Source: Heliocybe sulcata
Lineage: Eukaryota > Basidiomycota > Agaricomycetes > Gloeophyllales > Gloeophyllaceae
Direction: 5' to 3'
Length of the DNA stretch: 64,000 bases
Assembly (NCBI GenBank): GCA_004369045.1
Contig: ML213506.1
Span: 932,264 to 996,263, forward strand
Shown piece by piece: positions 24,483 through 36,800 of the stretch (position 1 is its first letter; each line of letters starts with the position of its first letter). The position numbers and the translations under genes were made by a program. Below the pieces are notes generated by a model. The model was given only the letters and a program-made list of their open reading frames with translations, searched no databases and was not told the origin of the DNA.

Positions 24483-25303
24483 CTAGTATGCTTCCTCTTG
24501 TGTGCCGCAGGCTTTGACCAGCTATCGATGATCTTAGTTATGCGCCTGACGCCGGGGAGCGCGGGGGATCTCACCTGGTGTCGCTTAAGTGCGTCTTTTC
24601 TTGTGAAGGTCTTCCCGCATCCGCCATTGCACAAGAACGGCTTCTCTCCCGTATGGGTGTCTCGATGACGTTTCAGATCGTGCTGCCGATTGAATGATAG
24701 TGCACACATGTCGCATGAAAAGGGTCTTGCGGGTGAAGCTGGGTACTGCTCTCCGGCGCGTCCTTGGGCGTACGATACCTGCGGCGCATAAGGGGATGGA
24801 ATGGAATGGGTTTGGTGGCTGTAGTCCTGAGGTGTGTTATATGCTCCGTGCGAAGGGGACTGCGCCGCTGAGAGCGAGTACGACCGGGAGTGGTTATGGG
24901 GAGACCGAGTGTGTGACGACTGATAATTCTGCGCAGATACAACTCCCCGGCCGGATGCATGTTCTGCTTGACCGTTGTGAGACGGCATTTGCTGCGTCCG
25001 AGGTCGCCCATATGCATCGGCGTACGGAGATTGTTGGGCGGCGAAGTATGATCCATCTTGGTAAGCAACCGGAGATGTCCCTTCCTGCGCGAATGCAGAA
25101 TTATACGGAGCGCTGTATTCTTGCCCAGTGGCTACGTAGCATTGTGGCGAATGTGCATGACTGTACGGCGAGGTGGGAGATGAGGCGTATGCGGCTTGGC
25201 TCGCGGATGAGGGATAGCCTTGTGCGTACTGACTAGCGTTAGCCCACTGGCCAGCGTAAGTGGCGCTTTCGGATGGCTGAAGACTGCGGCGGTGGTGGGA
25301 CAT
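24483..25303 (-). CDS. C2H2-type zinc-finger transcription factor
   Basis: Two exons join in phase, 24575-25303 and 24483-24521, giving 255 residues. The first 190 are Ser/Tyr/Gln/Pro-rich and disordered, like an activation region. Finger 1 is FSCDMCALSFNRQHDLKRHRDTH (about residues 194-216), then the linker TGEKPF, then finger 2 CNGGCGKTFTRKDALKRH. The second exon completes finger 2 with QLVKAC, so the fourth ligand is a Cys (C-x3-C-x12-H-x5-C). Without splicing the frame would run on into a basic tail and lose this ligand, which supports the intron. It resembles small basidiomycete two-finger factors. Target genes are unknown. Confidence 0.85.
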
Positions 25304-28300
25304 AAGGTTCGTTGGAGCGAAAGGGGTTGGCTGAAGGCCCGGTCATGAAAGCAGGCCCTTCATAAAGCAGTCGGGAAAGGCGCTAATGGTCGGCATCATT
25401 ATAGGCGGACACCTCCATGGGCGAGACAATTCGGTCGAATGATTGCATCAAATGTCAAGAAACAGTATGCACCCGGCCTGGTTCTCCATTCACTAATCCC
25501 CAAGGCCGGAGACAAGTTAAGCTGCCGGGTACGTACCACGGAGGCCTATCGAGTAAGGTGTTGGCTCCAGCAATGATCAGGGATTTCGGAGAACGGGTCT
25601 GTTGGCGGCCGTGCATCTCGGCCCAAGGCTGTGTCCCCATAGCAGGCTAGCTGCCCCTGGTTTGCCCAAGATGAATACGCGGGGAAGATGAGTCAGTGAC
25701 AATTGTGGCGCCTCGCCAGGTACTAGAAGCCGAAGATCTTGGATACGGGTCTCAACAGATGAGCGTGCGGACCCATCTTAAGATTCATATAGCTATGTAT
25801 GTGCTGATAAAGTTCTTAGCTCGCTTCAGGGACAGGTACTTCAGGTGCATGATGCCGGACCTCACTGCTAGTAAGTCGGGGTCTCGCTGCTGCGCGTACC
25901 CCTTCGAATTATATCTCCATGACATATAGTCCTAAATCTTGATGCTCGGTAGAGACTCAGGGCCACATACGGGAAGACAAGAAAGGCTTAGATGCCGGTG
26001 CCCGTCATCCTCCAGTTCATGTTGGTAACCATGGCTGATATTTCTATTTTTGGTCTAACCTCCTGATGTCATTTTGTAGCAATCATCGCTCCTGCGGTCA
26101 ATGGACTTCCTCGTACTTGTGACCTCGAGAGGCAGAAATAGCCTGAGATCCTCTTTAAGACCCCGCTTGGCATCCCTATTCAATGCAGGTGCGCACTCTT
26201 GCTGACTGTCCGCAACTGTGGTCTCGAGGATATGCAGATATCACTGGAAGTCCGGGAACCGATCCATTGGACTGTTGCGATAAGCGAATCGTTTGTGGCG
26301 CTTCGGACGCAAATTCTTTATCTCGATGTTCCGAGATATGTGCAGCTATACGATCAGCCAATCCCACTACACACACCACCATACAGGAGAAGCCACTGTA
26401 AGTTTGCTGCGTCCATGTTCTTCTGGGCATTTATTCAATCGGCAGCTGCTTGATCTTAGAGTCCATCAGGGGCTCCCAGAACTTGGACATTACCCTATTA
26501 TGCACCCCCAGCATGTCTTTAAGTTTGGTCTTAGCACGTCATTCACTGCGGCACCAAGCCGGCGCCTGTCACCCGACAACATCCATATAACGGCATTCTT
26601 CCCGAACCATCTCCGACTTGCAGGTGCTCGACGCTGCGACTATAATCCCAGACTTGGTTGGTTATCTGAGAACGCCAAGAATCTGCGGGGTATCTGACAC
26701 CGTCTGCTGGGAATCATACCTTGATGCATTTGCAGTCTTAGATCCTAGCCTTGGGTGCTACTGCCACATTTTAGCGTGAGCTCGTAGTCACCCGATGGTT
26801 TCACGATGACTGCCTGTGAAGTGTTGACGAAATCGCTGCACGACAGGCCAGGACCATCATGTCGACTCTAGCGCGTCTTCTACGCAGGCATTATCTTTGC
26901 TCCTCCTGTAACACGCATCATCCAGGTAATCATTACTCGACCTCGGAGCCGAATACTGAAGGAAGTCTCATCACTGCCCGGGACGAGAGCCTTGCTCAAC
27001 AGTGCATCATGCTACGGCATCGTCTGATCACCGTTAGTGTGTCGCTAAGCGTCAAGAGGTCCCATCGGCGTCCGGTACCTGGCTTGCATCATGGTATAGT
27101 CGTCAGAGCGATGCCCTTCTGATGTCAACTAGCTTGACTCGTATGTCGCCATTATGCCGGACAGCTGGAGGTTATTTGAAGGTTCGGTAAAGCCTCTCCA
27201 CTTGGTCGCCGTACTGCCTCCGAAAGCGATAAGAGGCTTGCATTCATCTTATGTCTACCGTGCGTTGCAAACTTATTCCTTCATCCACAGAACTGAACTT
27301 TCGGACAGATTTTCTATGTACGATAATCTCGGCTGGATTCTTGAGCTTGGGTCTGAGTTCCAGCGTGACTTCTGCGTACAGGCGCTTCGAATTCCTGGGG
27401 CTTCTCAGATCTATGCTCTGATCTTCTCTTTGGGTATTTTTGGTCAAGTCCGAAGCTCATAAGCTTCATTGCGGGCGGGGTGAAGTACGAACCCTAGTCA
27501 CTGCTACTAGCAGCCAGTATCGAGGTTCGGCTTCTGCCCCCGCTAAAATCTGATCCATATGATTCAATGCCGTTTGGAATATGTCCTTTATGTCCCAATG
27601 CACCAGTTATATTTAGCGTTAGCATACAGACTTACCTCTCTGGACTCTGACTTTCCGAGTGCTTGCTAATATTGCGTACTCACAGGAGGTCCCCCAAGGC
27701 TGCCGGTGCACGGTATACGTCAGGTCTGGCACCTAGTACGTGGTCTTCAAACTGCTTCATTGATATTGCTATGGGGAGGACATTCTGACCTGTTTTACCA
27801 GGCGTGCTCCTGAAACGTCCTTAAGGATGAGACAGTTTCACGGGTCTAGACAGAGACCAGTGAGTCTTCCTCCTATCACTGGTGTTTCAAGGTACTGCCC
27901 AAGTCGAACAAGGCGCCCCGGGACATCGTCATGTGCTAGCTCCCCGGTTCTGAAAGACCGATGCAGGCTGACGAGGCATAGTACCTACGGGTGTTTCTCT
28001 AGGGAAGTGCTGGCGCTAGGCAACAACGGAGCGACAGTGACAGCCCGCAGACGCCTGGCTTAGGAGTATTGGGTTCTTCAAGGTTTCGACCTGCTGTTTG
28101 TGAGTCTCCCTTCTTCAGCTATTCTCAATTCGGTCTTACAGAACATGGCGCACTCATGAGGCTGTCTACACTGCGCATGTTGGGCGCAGGTTCCTGCAAG
28201 ATCGGACAACCCATGGTAGTAATGTTGCATGAGTCATGTCGCATGACCCTTTGGAATACTGAGGTATATCTTCCCCCGTTCAGTTGTCACCTTTATAGAC

Positions 28301-30089
28301 CCTTGCTACCCATAGTGACGCGCCTGTTACACCATTCCATATCAGGGATGTCTTCCGCATTACCCCGCTCGCGCGCTCGTGGTTAATCCCACTTATTCCC
28401 TCCCCCAGTCAAAACATCCCCATCCGCGCCTTTGACCTGCCCGAGCTGTGCACACTGCCAGTGAACACATGATTCAACCAGCCTGAAGATGAAGTTAATG
28501 ATATGTCCTAGGGCGGCATGAAACTGATTGCGTTCTCAGGCCTGTGGGCGGCTTAACAGAACGGCGAGTACCGCTCGGGACTACCGGACTAGCTGGCTGA
28601 TTCTGGGTTCGTTGGCGCAGAGGTACCCTCCGACAGTCGGGCACCGTGTCAATCTCTTTTCTCGCGGCTGTTCAAATATTCACTTTCCCCCTTTTGGGCA
28701 ATACAGCGTTCCCGGCAGCTTCTGTTCTCAGAGTAATTCTTCGGAGCATGAAGATCGCCTTTGAGTTGCGAGTTCACGCCGAACTCTCCGGAACAGACGG
28801 GCTGCGGACACTCACACGGAGCGGTGCCTTGAGGACGAGAGCAAGGAAGAAGACTATCTCCAAGACGCTGACGCCGGTACTGACAAGACTTGAAATGTAA
28901 GTTTGATGATCAGGCTTTATCTTGGTACTGATCTGTCGAGTTAGACCGCCTTCGACGCGCGGTTCCGTTACTATGCCGCGGGCTGTCGATAAGGATGTAT
29001 CCTTGCGCTGGAGCCTAAGACCAAGATGGCTAGGTGTCGGGGCCAACCGTCTGGAGCTTGTACACAAACTGAATCTCGTGCATTTAGAGCTTATATCTGG
29101 CTCTTTTGTGGGTACCGGGGGTTCTTGCCCTGGGACATTCTTGACGTGAGCGAGGAGCAGCGAGTACCATAGCATATCCAATTAACTGCCGCTGCCCAGC
29201 CCCAATGTGGGTGAGCGCTGGAATACTAGTTGAGACGATGTGGCTTATCCGAAATTTCATAGAATCCTCCCTTTGCAGCGGATGGACCGGTCGACGCTTT
29301 CATAGAGGAGGAAGGCCACCGCATCCTTCGATTCTCTAGAGGAGCGTACTAAAGCTCAGCGATAGCAGCTCAACCCTCTCGCTATATGCCGTACGGTACC
29401 TGATCCTGTCATTCTCGTCGCGGAAGGGCGTAATGCAAGCTGGCAGTACCGGTGCCTGGCCTGACTGCCGGGATGCCTACGGGAACTTCTCTCTGCTCCT
29501 TAGCGCATCTACGACCGACAGGAACGTTGAAGAGATTGAGGCCAGGGTCCTGATCGTATAGACCGTCTCTGCGACGCCCTGTGCCACACGCCTATGCCTA
29601 CTTACTTCGCGCCAATCTGAGAGGGACCGCCGACGCCTGGAACCCCAGCTTGGTCAATTGCGCGGGTGACTACCCTGACCGAACTTAAGAAAGCTCCAGC
29701 TCAGTTCTATCAGCAGCCTCCTTTCAATTCAGATGGCCGAACAGCTGCGAAGGGATATCAGCGGCTGTTTGTACGCCTGTACGCCACTCATTGTTTCTCG
29801 CGTACAGGATGCTGCCGAGGGCATGGTTCTGTTCCGCTGAGTAGGCGGCGTGGTCACAATATGTCAAAGCCGGCCGCGTGCTGGTATGTACATTCGGATC
29901 TTCAAGCCCACATACCTATTTCAGCAAGCTCACTAGGATTTGAGACGATGATTTGCTGCCCATCCTCCCCGAGGCCTTTCTGAGAGATCTCCTCCTTCGC
30001 ACGGGACATGATTGGCTAGCCACTTGAATGGTTCCTTTCGCCAACATTAATTGAAAGGGGGCTCTTTACCCCACGGGTGAAATAAGTCC
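25304..30089. other. Gene-poor interval of about 4.8 kb
   Basis: This is the largest stretch without a recognisable gene. Open frames are short (the longest about 135 codons, both strands) with no family resemblance, and no spliced gene suggested itself. I see no long inverted or direct terminal repeats by eye. It could be old decayed sequence, but no family can be named. Confidence 0.4.
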
Positions 30090-31770
30090 CTAAGCACCGA
30101 GGACACTTAAGACAGCCTGTTTCATACAGAGACAAGACTCTGCCTGCTGGTCTGTCTCCCCATGTCTGGTCCCGATGACACTATCGACGCTCTCCCTAAG
30201 AGTTCCGTCCTGAAGGATCTTTGGCCAATCCGCATCCCGATCTTCGTAAGGAAGGCCACCTTGTAATTTCCCATACGTCAGCACCATATCGAATTTCACC
30301 TTGGACAGTTCTAATGCTGAACCCTGTATCCTTCTATCATGGGGCCTTTGGACCAACTGGAGAATCTCCTTTGATGGAGGCAGCGCAAATTTGCTGACTA
30401 TAATATCAGGGGCAGCATTGGTCTCCGCAGGCTTCGGGTTTTGGGGTACGTCTTCTCCAGTTTGGCCACCTCGTCTCCGCGCTCGCGGCTGGATGCGGTT
30501 TTGAGGCTTCGAGGCACTAGGTATGCGGGCGGAATCAACCGAAGAGCTAGTCGCAAGGAACTTCCGGCACAATGCGAGTCTGAATGTAGCTGCGGCGAGG
30601 GAGTCTGGAAGGATCGAGAGGAAGTCCGAGAACGCTAGACCGTCTTGCGCAATTAATCGTGCGAAGACGGCGTTTGTGAAGGCCGCCGCGTCGAAGTAGA
30701 CGATGGAGGTGAGGTCGACTAGCTGGAGCAACGCATTGAGCCGCTTTTCTCCAGTAATATAAGACATAAATGGGACACACCAGGCTCAATAGTCGCGCGC
30801 CAGCCAGTCGCCGTGACGGTTCCCCTTGCTGGAGGCAGTGCATGCCAATATCAAGAGGTTTGTCCGCTTCCCACCGCGCGGCTGTCCCGATCCTTGCAGG
30901 AGGTATCTGGCACAGCAGAAGCGGAGAGTATCGCGCTACGGCACAGAGGGTTAGACTCGGTCGGGGGCTGCGGTGATACTTGCTCACGATGTCCACTAGT
31001 CCCTGTTAGGCTTGCATCTTTCTCAAAGGCTTCGATGAGCCATTCAAGCACGGGCCATGCATCTTTGGCAATGATAGCGGGCGCATCCGTATCCACGGAG
31101 TCAATGTACATCGTATCATCGTCCAAGATGGATTTCTTGCGAGTCTTCATGCCGCTTCTGTCAGACGGGTCCCCGTCAGTCCGCTTAATGAAACCTTCCC
31201 GCAATATTGTCCAGCAGTCCTTGCATTGCGCTATGTTTGCCGCTTCCCTAGAAATAAACGAGTCTTCATCTTCGTCCATCATGTCATTTGTACGGGTTCG
31301 GTCACGGCCTTTCGGAGGCGGGTAGCTGGGTAGAGCATGCAAGAGAGAGTCTGGCGTATTTGTCGCCAGATATGAAGTCAGACATTGCAATGCGGCCTGC
31401 GAAGCGGCGGGATTGGGCAGGAGAGCAGATTTCTTCTGCTTCACTGGAGGTACTTTGCTTGGAGAACCAAAATCGATTCTCACTTTCTCTTTCCCCTTGG
31501 GTTCGCGCGGCGGCGGATACAGTGCGATATACAACAATTGACGTATATGGCTCCTGGGTCGAGACATTAGGCATGAGTCTATTGTCTGGACTCGGAGGAT
31601 CGAATAACTCACGGAGACGGCTTGTATTTGGAAGAGCGTAGCTGCCGAAGCATCGATATTCCGGACTCGTACTGCCCTTCCTCGAAGCAAGCATCAACTA
31701 ATCCTCGCTGATTCTTCGTCATTTCCCTCTCTTCTGGAGCCTTTCCGCCTAAAATTGGGGAAGTGGCCAT
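30090..31770 (-). CDS. Uncharacterised protein, conserved-looking
   Basis: The gene starts at the ATG at 31770 (MATSPILGGKAPEEREMTKN) and ends at the stop at 30090. It has at least three introns; the first, after SSKYKPSP at about 31613, joins to HIRQLLYIALYPPP (31500-31560). An acidic, Lys-rich middle part (31080-31320, containing DDDTMYIDSVDTDAP) leads to AWPVLEWLIEAFEKD, and a C-terminal helical part (30630-30770, LNALLQLVDLTSIVYFDAAAFTNAVFARLI) ends in a charged tail. The EEGQYESGISMLRQLRSS motif near the N-terminus looks like a helical repeat. I do not recognise a catalytic motif and assign no function. Gene reality is supported by intron phase and by the conserved-looking hydrophobic pattern. 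Confidence 0.7.
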
Positions 31771-32085
31771 GACTGTGTTGACTGCTTTGAATGCTTTGAG
31801 CGTCCGACAGCAAGGGATACGATGGCGAAGAATTCGACCACAAAGGGGCCGGCGGCTGCAACGCGTCGACGCGTACCGCGTTTCTTACGCGTTGATTGGC
31901 CCGCTTAGTGGCGGCCTCTGCACCGATGTATACAAGGACTGTATAATAGTACATTCAAATATGCCTTGGTGATGTTACAGGCAGATGAGAGACATGCGAC
32001 TACCTATGAGACGCGAGGCTACCATATACATCATGGCGTTGTACAGGGTAGCGTGAATTGAGGAACGTAGAAGACTCGGTCCTCA
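31771..32085. other. Intergenic between two minus-strand genes
   Basis: This contains the promoter of the uncharacterised gene (next to 31771) and the 3' flank of the dehydrogenase (next to 32085). There is no further gene. Confidence 0.5.
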
Positions 32086-33559
32086 CTACAGCCGCGCCTT
32101 TACGCTGTCATCCTGCCTGATACGCACAATTGCCTTTCCCCATGTCTGCCGCTTCTCGATAGCCACGAGTCCGTCAGGCAGCTTTTCGAGGGGGAAGACT
32201 TCCGAATAGACGACGGGCTTGACACGACCCGACGAGAGAAGGCTAAAAGCGACCAGGATTGTACAGTGATGTACGAAGTCCAAGGGAAGTTGACTCACGC
32301 GATTAACTCCTGCCAGACTTCCGGAACACGGTCACGATCGTTCTCTGACAGAGGCAGGGTGGGTCAATGGATACATCATGGTAGGTCACATCCAGACGGA
32401 CGTACTTGTATAGGCACCCCAGTGGATACCAACAATGGAGATATTCTTCAAGAGGACTAGATTCAACGGTAACTGAGAGAAAATGGGATCAGAATACAAA
32501 GCAAGGGATAGCAACAGGTGGGCGGACCTTCTCAATAGTACCAGCGGCAAACCCGACGACTAGAGCCCTTCCTTTCCATGCTATGCATTTCAAAGAGTCT
32601 GGCAACGAACATTCATAACCACCGAGAAATATGTTTAGATTCTGTCGCGCACCTTTGATAAGTCCGACAGGGTCATAAATCACATCCACCCCCTTTCCAC
32701 CGGTGATTTTCAGGACTTCCTGCTGCCAGCCGGGTTTCGTATAGTCTATCCCAAAGTCTGCGCCTCCATACCGTTTCGAGACATCCAGTTTCTCTTGTGA
32801 CCCTGCTGCAGCAATCACTTTGGCGCCAAGTGCTAATATACTCATCGTTACCCATGGTTCCGAGACGATCGGTTTAACGCGGCTACGTACCTTTAGCTAG
32901 TTGCACTGCCGCAATACCGACTCCGCCTGCAGAGGCTGTGACAAGCACCCACTCGCCTGCGAAACGTGTCAGATGGTTTGGGGCCGGACACTCAAGAGGG
33001 AAGACGCATTACCAGGTTTCAGCTGAGCTCTTCCTACCAACGCCTCATAACTTGTTGGCCAGGTAACGAAAAGGCCTTTCAGCAGCGCATCAGTGATTCC
33101 GGTGACTCGCTTTCAAAGCAGGATGTTTGCAACATACCGGCTGCTTCATCATACGAAATGTTATCAGGAATAGGCAGCACACTGGTCCATGGCGCAGTAA
33201 GCTTCTCCGCGAAAGCCCCTTGGCCAGCGCCGAACACTCGGTCTCCTGGTTTGAGCTTACATCCCTTGGGTATGGGCGAGTTCGCCGAGATGCGACCCGC
33301 GAACTCCGTGCCCAGGACGAATGGCATGGGCGGCTGATTCTGATATTTGCCTTGACATTGGAGAATCTGGTGCAAGATCTATGTTAGAACTGGAATATCC
33401 CTGATCCAGGAGTAAGTAGATACTTGCATCGAAGAAGTTCAAGCCGCCGCTATACACATCGACCAAGACATCCTGCGGTCCTGGCCTCGGTTCCGGGTAG
33501 TCTGTTGTCAGACTTATCTGCGAGGGGTGTGCGTAGCTCTTGAGTACGAAAGCGCGCAT
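32086..33559 (-). CDS. Quinone oxidoreductase-like MDR dehydrogenase
   Basis: A medium-chain dehydrogenase/reductase of the zeta-crystallin (NADPH:quinone reductase) group. The start is the ATG at 33559 (MRAFVLKSYAHPSQISL). The GroES-like fold shows PEPRPGPQDVLVDVYSGGLNFFD, PPMPFVLGTEFAGRI and KPGDRVFGAGQGAFAE. The Rossmann part has VLVTASAGGVGIAAVQLAK (near 32900-32960), VIAAAGSQEKLDVSKRYGA-like sequence with GADFGIDYTK, and GVDVIYDPVG. The ending is VVYSEVFPLEKLPDGLVAI...QTWGKAIVRI. The Cys/His/Glu zinc ligands of alcohol dehydrogenases are not seen, as expected for this zinc-free branch. About six introns split the gene; the length should be near 340 residues. The substrate is unknown. Confidence 0.9.
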
Positions 33560-33836
33560 TGTGGTGGAGATGGAGTTTCACAAGAGCCATTGCCGATACT
33601 GGTGAAGGCCTAAGTATACTCGTGATTCAAGTCGTGGAAGACAACTGCTGCCAATATGATCACGTTCTGTGGGGTACCGGGATTGCCGGAGGAGATGATA
33701 TAATAACATGCTGATTCGACGGATTCGAAAAAGAATAGAATGTCAGGGCTACAGGATAGATGATGCGGGTATGTATAGAGATGCAATGTGGTTCTACAAG
33801 ATTTCATTACTGCTGGCAACACTGGCGCTTTCGTAC

Positions 33837-36800
33837 TCAAGCAAATCCGAAGCCCTCTCCACCTTCGTTGATGGCTAATAACAGCTGCTGCCTTAGCATC
33901 TCGTATGAGGTGTACTGAGGCAAGTCAATCTGGTTGAAACCTGGTGGAAAGCCAGCGTCAACGACATATATACAACGTATGGAAGGTCGTCGCTCACATG
34001 TATGAGCCTGCGGTAACCGATCTGCGTCACCGTACGCCTTGTGGATCGAGAATCTCTGGGTGCCTTGGACGCCCTGCAAATCCGTGAAACCACCAAGCGG
34101 CACGCGGGACGTTCCGGTCGCGAAGCTGAGGACCTTTGCTCTTTCATCCCGATTGAATGATTTGAGTGCTCGCCACCACCACACGATGACAGGATCGGAG
34201 CTCGTATATCCATGATATTCGGTCGCAGCTCGCCATTCATCTACGTCAATATCTGGCGTACCGGAGATAAGCAACTCCAGCTCTTGCTCGTTGAACTATA
34301 TGTCCGCTGTTAGCGCATGAAAACCAAGCGGACAATTGAAGCTACGTACGATCGCTACAAGATCCTTTGGTATGATCTCGTAGAATCCGCCAAGAAGAGC
34401 CTCGATTTGATCCTTTGTGGAGAGGTACAGTCGATATTGCGCAGACAACTGGACGAACTCCTTCTTGTTTTCCTGCGTAACTGGGGTGGAGATGCCGCCC
34501 TCCTTCAACGGAATGACCTTGGTGGTACCAAACTAGAAGAACAAATCATGTCAGCTGCTGTACAAAGCGATGGATCCGTGGACCCACCTCATCCGCTTCG
34601 ACACTGAATGTAAGCTCCAGGGGACTAGGATCGTTCTCCAGGATCCAGCAGAGGGAATTGTAGTATTCCGGATCCACCCATTCCACGTCCCTGTAATCAA
34701 CCGGCTTGCCCAAGATCTGTCGGTACAAGCTCCGAGCAAAATATGCGTCGAGCAACCTCCCGTCATAGATGGCCTTCCCAATCACCCGTCCTACGAATTT
34801 GAAGAATATCAAGTGCTCCGGGTTGATCCACGACCGACTATTGGGCTGGTACGTTAATTTGTCGGCAGCGCAAGGTTGGAACAACGCGTTGTTAGGATCA
34901 AACATCTGCCGCGCCAGGATCTGGAACCACTCGCGAGTAACACCTCCAGCATCCACGCCCTCCTCGTCGTAGAATCGTACGCTGAGCTTGCCGTACTTGA
35001 TTTGATCCCCTGTCTTTCGTTGCAAGTGCTGCACACTATCTTCGAATACCCTAGACCGTCGCACGTTGAGCTGGAGGGTGGTGTGAGCATCCCGGGTATG
35101 AGGGCGGCGGTGCAATTGCTGGTTGAAGTAGTTCCGCTTGTTATCGAAGTCCAGGACACGAGGATTGTTCACCAGGAGGGAGAAGGATCCGCTCATCAAG
35201 GACGGATTGTTGCGGACCATCAAGTTCAAGACTTTGCGGTGAGCATCTGTGAACGCAATAAACAGGTCTTCCATGGACTCTCGAGCTGTGGACGGAGAAC
35301 GAGGAGAGGTAGTTCCCCGAAGCAACCGCGCATTGCCTTGCCCAGCTGTTTTCGGCCCTACGTACTTGCATACGACCATCAGCGACTCGATGAGCGGCAA
35401 GAGGACCGTAGCTATGTGTTCAAGCTCCTGCCGCTCCTCGATGACGGACAGGCAGTCGCCAAGGCGCCGCCAGAGGGGCGTGAACCGGAATGACTCGTAG
35501 ATACTCTGAACCTTCTCCTGATCTGTCTCGTTTATGGCACCGGTGCGGGGCGAATACATATAATCGATGGTCTTCAGCACGCGAAGCAGTTTCGCCTGAT
35601 CTGACGAAGCTGAAGCAAATTTCGATGCTACTGGGCTGCCCAGCACGTCGACCTCTGCACCTGCAAGCACTTCTGCCAGAGCGTCCAGGTCTGCATACAA
35701 CGACTGGCCAAGTTCCTGCGCTCGGGATCTCAACTCTTGCGCAATCACTTCCCTTGCATCCGGAATTGATGACAGATGCTGAATGAGCGCCAGGCTCTGC
35801 TGGAAAGTTCGTCCTGAACATTCGCCGGTGGTTAATATATTGACAACCAATCGCAGAACAGCGTGAGGAATTTGGGGAGGGTTTGCCAGCAGCATCTTCT
35901 CTTCTGGAGTGGGGTCGGCGATAGACTGCGGTTTTGCAGCTTCCTGTTCACCTGAAGCAGCGGCTGAAAGCAGATATAAAATTGAGTGTCCGTCGTAGTA
36001 TTACGATGGTAGAAACTTACAGTCTGATGTCGTTTCTGCCTGCACTGCGGAGCCCTGTCTTTCGGAAGCGTTTGGTGCCACGGCTGTCGTCGATCCTTCC
36101 TGGGCAATCTCAGCTTCACCAGAATCAGGGGGCTTCTTGTCGGTGTTGCTGAGACTGGTAAGTGGCCTTGTAATTGTCGCAAGTAAACCGACGACAGATT
36201 CCATGATTGTTGGAGTTTTGAGAAGGGACTGCCTATCCAAGAGTCCAAGAAGCAAAACAATGGGATAGTATGTCTGGGAGTTTTGCTTTTCTTTGCCTTT
36301 CCCTTTCTTGGACCCGGCTTTTCTCAGTCCCATAGGCAGCTCATGTTCAGTCAAGAAGAACAGCGGGAAATGCTCGTTGGAATTCACGATGAAGGTAAGA
36401 GCATCGAGGCATCGTTGAGCGATGACGTCGGGGACAGCTTCATGCTGGGGCAGGAGAGAGCTGAAATAATCTGAGGGCACCCTTTGCTTTCCGGTACTCC
36501 TTGGTGTTTGTTGGGAAGGCGACTTCGCATTGCGGAAAGACATCTGAGAGAAACTTTTGTCGACAGCGGAAAGGTCTCCAGAACCGTCCTGGAGAATGTT
36601 TAGTAAGAGGTTGAAGAGCTCTGTACGAGTCTTCGAGTTCTCGCATAGGTTCACCAGGACCTGGAACAAGAGGTTCTTCTTCAGCACATGCGGGAAGAAC
36701 AACAGGCGCGCAAGAATAACGACGCCCGATTTGTCCAGCAACTGTATGGCGTCACGCGGTGCGGGAGGTTTACGGACTGCGGGTGTTCGGTTTGTCGTCC

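Noticed and set aside
19490-30089. Suspicion of old mobile-element remains in the gene-poor blocks
   Set aside because: I could not point to terminal repeats, target-site duplications or any convincing conserved domain, so no element is named.
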